Positions 3,956 to 5,992 of a stretch of 5,992 bases of DNA are shown in pieces (the first letter of the stretch is position 1; each line of letters starts with the position of its first letter). The position numbers and the translations under genes are program-made. The notes under the pieces were generated by a model. The model was not told where the DNA came from. It saw only the letters and a program-made list of their open reading frames with translations, and did not search any database. Source of the DNA: an uncultured Clostridia bacterium. GTDB lineage: Bacteria > Bacillota > Clostridia > Christensenellales > UBA1242. The DNA lies in assembly GCA_947589655.1 (NCBI GenBank), contig CANQCE010000056.1:1-5992 (forward strand), written 5' to 3'.

Positions 3956-5137
3956 ATGGATATTTTTGAAAAAGTTAAAGGCGAACACAACTACACGGTT
4001 GCAAAAAAAATGGGAATTTATCCTTATTTTCATGCGCTCTCCAGCGGGCAGGACACCGAAGTTATCATGGAAGGGCATGACACAATTATGATTGGCTCGA
4101 ACAACTATTTGGGCTTAACATCGCATCCTCGCGTGATTGAAGCAGGCGTGCAGGCACTTAAAAAATACGGCTCTGGGAACAGCGGCTCACGATTTTTGAA
4201 CGGAACGTTGGACTTACATAAAGAACTGGAGGAACGCCTTGCAAAGTTTTTGCACAAAGAGGCGGTTATGACGTTCAGCACAGGCTTTCAGAGCAATTTG
4301 GGCATAATTAGTGCCATTGCCGGAATGCACGATGTTATTTTGTGCGATAAAGAAAACCATGCATCAATTTATGATGCGTGCAGGCTCTCTTATGGCGAGA
4401 TGATAAGATACAAACATAGCGACATGGAGGATTTGGAGAAAAAATTGCAGGCAGTGCCAGAAAACAAGGGCATCTTGATTGTCACTGACGGCGTTTTTAG
4501 CATGAGTGGTGAAATTTGCAAACTTCCTGAAATTGTTAAACTTGCCAAAAAATATGGTGCACGCATTATGGTTGACGATGCACATGGACTTGGCGTTTTG
4601 GGCAAGCATGGCCGCGGAACAGCCGAATACTTTGGGCTGGAAGATGAGGTGGACATTTACATGGGCACTTTTTCAAAGTCGCTGGCAAGTTTGGGCGGCT
4701 ACATGGCAGCAAAAAGAGAAGTTGTGGACTATGTTATGCACACATCCAGACCATACATTTTCAGCGCAAGCATCACGCCGGCATCTGCAGCGTGCGCGCT
4801 TGAAAGTTTGAAGATTTTGGAAGAAGAACCAGAGCGCGTTAAGGCGCTTTTGGACATCTCTGATTACATGAGAAAAGGACTGAAAAAACTTGGGGTGCAC
4901 ATTATAGACAGCATCACTCCAATTATTCCAATTTATGTTTATGAAGATGATAAAGCCTTTATGGCTTGCAAACTTTTGCTTGACCGCGGCGTGTATGTGA
5001 ACCCAGTTGTTTCGCCAGCAACGCCAAAAGGCATGGCACTGCTGCGAACATCCTACACGGCAACTCACACCAAAGAACAAATTGACAGGGCAATGAAGGC
5101 CATTAAAGAAGTTTTGGACATTTTGCAAGTGAAATAA
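3956..5137 (+). CDS. PLP-dependent alpha-oxoamine synthase, serine palmitoyltransferase-like
   Basis: Members of this family condense an amino acid with an acyl-CoA and release CO2: serine palmitoyltransferase (SPT), KBL, AONS and ALAS. In this 393-residue cytosolic protein the fold-type I PLP site is intact: stacking H135 (NHAS), D207 and H210 (VDDAHG), Schiff-base K241 (GTFSKS) and carboxylate-binding R364 (LLRTSY). The segments YPYF, DTEV, SRFLNGTLDLH and TPIIPI resemble the SPT-type proteins of Bacteroides, as I recall them, more than KBL (RFICGTQDSH) or biotin-pathway AONS (GSRLVSG). A first step in sphingoid-base or related alpha-oxoamine lipid synthesis is therefore the leading guess. 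KBL-like activity is the alternative. Start ATG 3956 follows GGAG and the promoter; the longer frame from 3884 would begin upstream of the promoter. The gene is monocistronic, with no tdh, bio genes, acyl carrier protein or ketosphinganine reductase nearby. Confidence 0.88.
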   Translation: MDIFEKVKGEHNYTVAKKMGIYPYFHALSSGQDTEVIMEGHDTIMIGSNNYLGLTSHPRVIEAGVQALKKYGSGNSGSRFLNGTLDLHKELEERLAKFLHKEAVMTFSTGFQSNLGIISAIAGMHDVILCDKENHASIYDACRLSYGEMIRYKHSDMEDLEKKLQAVPENKGILIVTDGVFSMSGEICKLPEIVKLAKKYGARIMVDDAHGLGVLGKHGRGTAEYFGLEDEVDIYMGTFSKSLASLGGYMAAKREVVDYVMHTSRPYIFSASITPASAACALESLKILEEEPERVKALLDISDYMRKGLKKLGVHIIDSITPIIPIYVYEDDKAFMACKLLLDRGVYVNPVVSPATPKGMALLRTSYTATHTKEQIDRAMKAIKEVLDILQVK

Positions 5138-5140
5138 ATA

Positions 5141-5171
5141 AAAAAACCGCGAATTATCTTCGTGGTTTTTT
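5141..5171. terminator. Strong terminator between convergent genes
   Basis: A 13-bp stem (5141-5153 with 5159-5171), core CCGCGAA/TTCGTGG with one G-T pair, and a 5-nt loop. It has six A on one side and six T on the other, and sits 3 nt after the oxoamine-synthase stop. On the minus strand the same stem has one C-A mismatch but also ends in a T-run, so it can also stop the converging gene at 5183. Confidence 0.88.
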
Positions 5172-5182
5172 AATGTACAAAT

Positions 5183-5992
5183 TTATGCACCAAGAGTTAT
5201 CGCAAAATTTCCAGAGACTTCTGTATTTACTAAAAGAGATGAGAGAGTGATGGAAAAACCAACAACTATTCCGCCGAAATAGCTGCTGGCAAGAGTTGCC
5301 ACTGCTTCATCTGATTCTATTCCAAAGACTCTTTTTTGGTTCTCTTTTAGTGTTTCCCAAGGAGTCCTTCCATCTTGTTTGATAAGTTCAATTAATTCGC
5401 TCATAGATTCTGCTTTTCCGGCAGAAATTGTGAAATCTGCTTGAGAATTGTCGCGGATTGTTTCTGCCGGAGGGCCAAAAAGAGAAGTTGATTCTATATT
5501 CTCTTGAGAGAGATTTTTTACTTCAAAATGAACAGGCAGTGGATTGTCTTTGTCTAAATTTACCAAACCGAACGCAAAAAGTATTGTGCCGGAACGTATA
5601 TTGAATTTAGAACTATCAAATTCTTGTTCAGAAGTGATTTTTCCTTGTTGTATAAGAGTTGTAACTGCGGAGTTTTTTATATCATCTGAAGTGAAGTTAA
5701 AATCAAGGTTTTCAAATTTTTTGTCACTCACATTTTCATTTTTTGATATTTCCACATAATCTTGTCCGTCGATTTTGAATGAGTTTGCGTAGACATTACA
5801 GTTGTAGTTATAATTGTTATTGTCATATGAAAAAGTAGCAGCAATTGACGAACCCACTACCACAGCACAGTGAACATGTTTTGCGGTGTAGGATATGGAA
5901 AATCCGCTTTGCACTCTTGCCTGCAGGGCGGCAATGGTTATGCCCACGGATGTTGCCGCCACAATCAGTGTCATAGCCAGCGCACCTAAACT
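5183..5992 (-). CDS. Secreted or membrane-anchored protein of unknown function (5' end outside window)
   Basis: The frame is open to the right edge, so the N-terminus is missing. The internal ATG at 5974 has no Shine-Dalgarno and falls within the hydrophobic segment (SLGALAMTLIVAATSVGITIA), so the true start with its basic n-region should lie beyond 5992. About 270 residues are visible. They comprise a signal peptide or anchor helix, then ARVQSGFSISYTA, a Tyr/Asn-rich patch (DNNNYNYNCN), and an acidic, Ser/Asn-rich extracellular-type body. The body includes a probable beta segment (ILFAFGLVNLDKDN) and a C-terminal GFSITLSSLL..VSGNFAITL strand-like end. There are two cysteines, in HVHC and NCN. 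No LPXTG or known domain is recognised. The N-terminal layout resembles that of the surface protein at 2580-3853. The gene converges on the oxoamine synthase and shares its terminator. Confidence 0.7.
   Translation of the reverse strand, partial: SLGALAMTLIVAATSVGITIAALQARVQSGFSISYTAKHVHCAVVVGSSIAATFSYDNNNYNYNCNVYANSFKIDGQDYVEISKNENVSDKKFENLDFNFTSDDIKNSAVTTLIQQGKITSEQEFDSSKFNIRSGTILFAFGLVNLDKDNPLPVHFEVKNLSQENIESTSLFGPPAETIRDNSQADFTISAGKAESMSELIELIKQDGRTPWETLKENQKRVFGIESDEAVATLASSYFGGIVVGFSITLSSLLVNTEVSGNFAITLGA

Noticed and set aside
4364..5128. Several minus-strand and frame-shifted plus-strand frames within the oxoamine synthase gene
   Set aside because: They are shadows of a full-length conserved enzyme. 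None has a ribosome site or recognisable protein features.

Overview
The window looks like low-GC DNA from an uncultured Firmicutes-type (Clostridia or Bacilli-like) bacterium. The signs are AT-rich spacers, strong Shine-Dalgarno sites (AGGAGG, AAAGGAG), TTGACA/TAAAAT-type sigma-A promoters often with a TG-extended -10, a tRNA with genome-encoded CCA, and U-tract terminators. The standard genetic code fits. The taxonomic call is inference from these features only.

Layout. At 1-300, read on the minus strand, lies a comparatively GC-rich stretch with three progressively degraded pieces of a tRNA-Leu 5' half; the last one runs off the left edge. It also holds several nested inverted repeats and has a good minus-strand promoter at 318-347. 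At 453-597 is a complete tRNA-Cys(GCA) unit with terminator and promoter. Divergent from it, at 678-1330, is a calcineurin-like metallophosphatase gene with its own promoter. Convergent to that are a small half-ferritin protein (1350-1640) and uracil-DNA glycosylase ung (1722-2381), both on the minus strand. The ung promoter places the expected transcription start on the A of the ATG, so its mRNA is probably leaderless.

From 2464 on the plus strand, a promoter and a 5'-UTR hairpin lead into a gene for a secreted BspA/DUF285-like surface protein. Its good start (ATG 2580 with AAAGGAG) is separated from the rest of the protein by a run of nine G. In the length seen here the start frame ends after 15 codons. 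One more G, or two fewer, restores a 424-residue protein with a proper signal peptide. This looks like a phase-variable (contingency) locus caught in the OFF state and is the most notable feature of the window. A homopolymer sequencing or assembly error is the main alternative.

At 3956-5137 a monocistronic PLP-dependent alpha-oxoamine synthase follows, most like the serine-palmitoyltransferase-type subgroup, with its own promoter and a strong terminator. Convergent to it, at the right edge, is the 3' part of a second secreted protein of unknown function. Its N-terminal region has the same arrangement as that of the phase-variable protein.

Housekeeping functions (tRNA-Cys, ung, small ferritin) thus sit next to cell-surface functions (two secreted proteins and a possible sphingoid-base or related lipid enzyme). 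I see no transposase, integrase, CRISPR array or rRNA.
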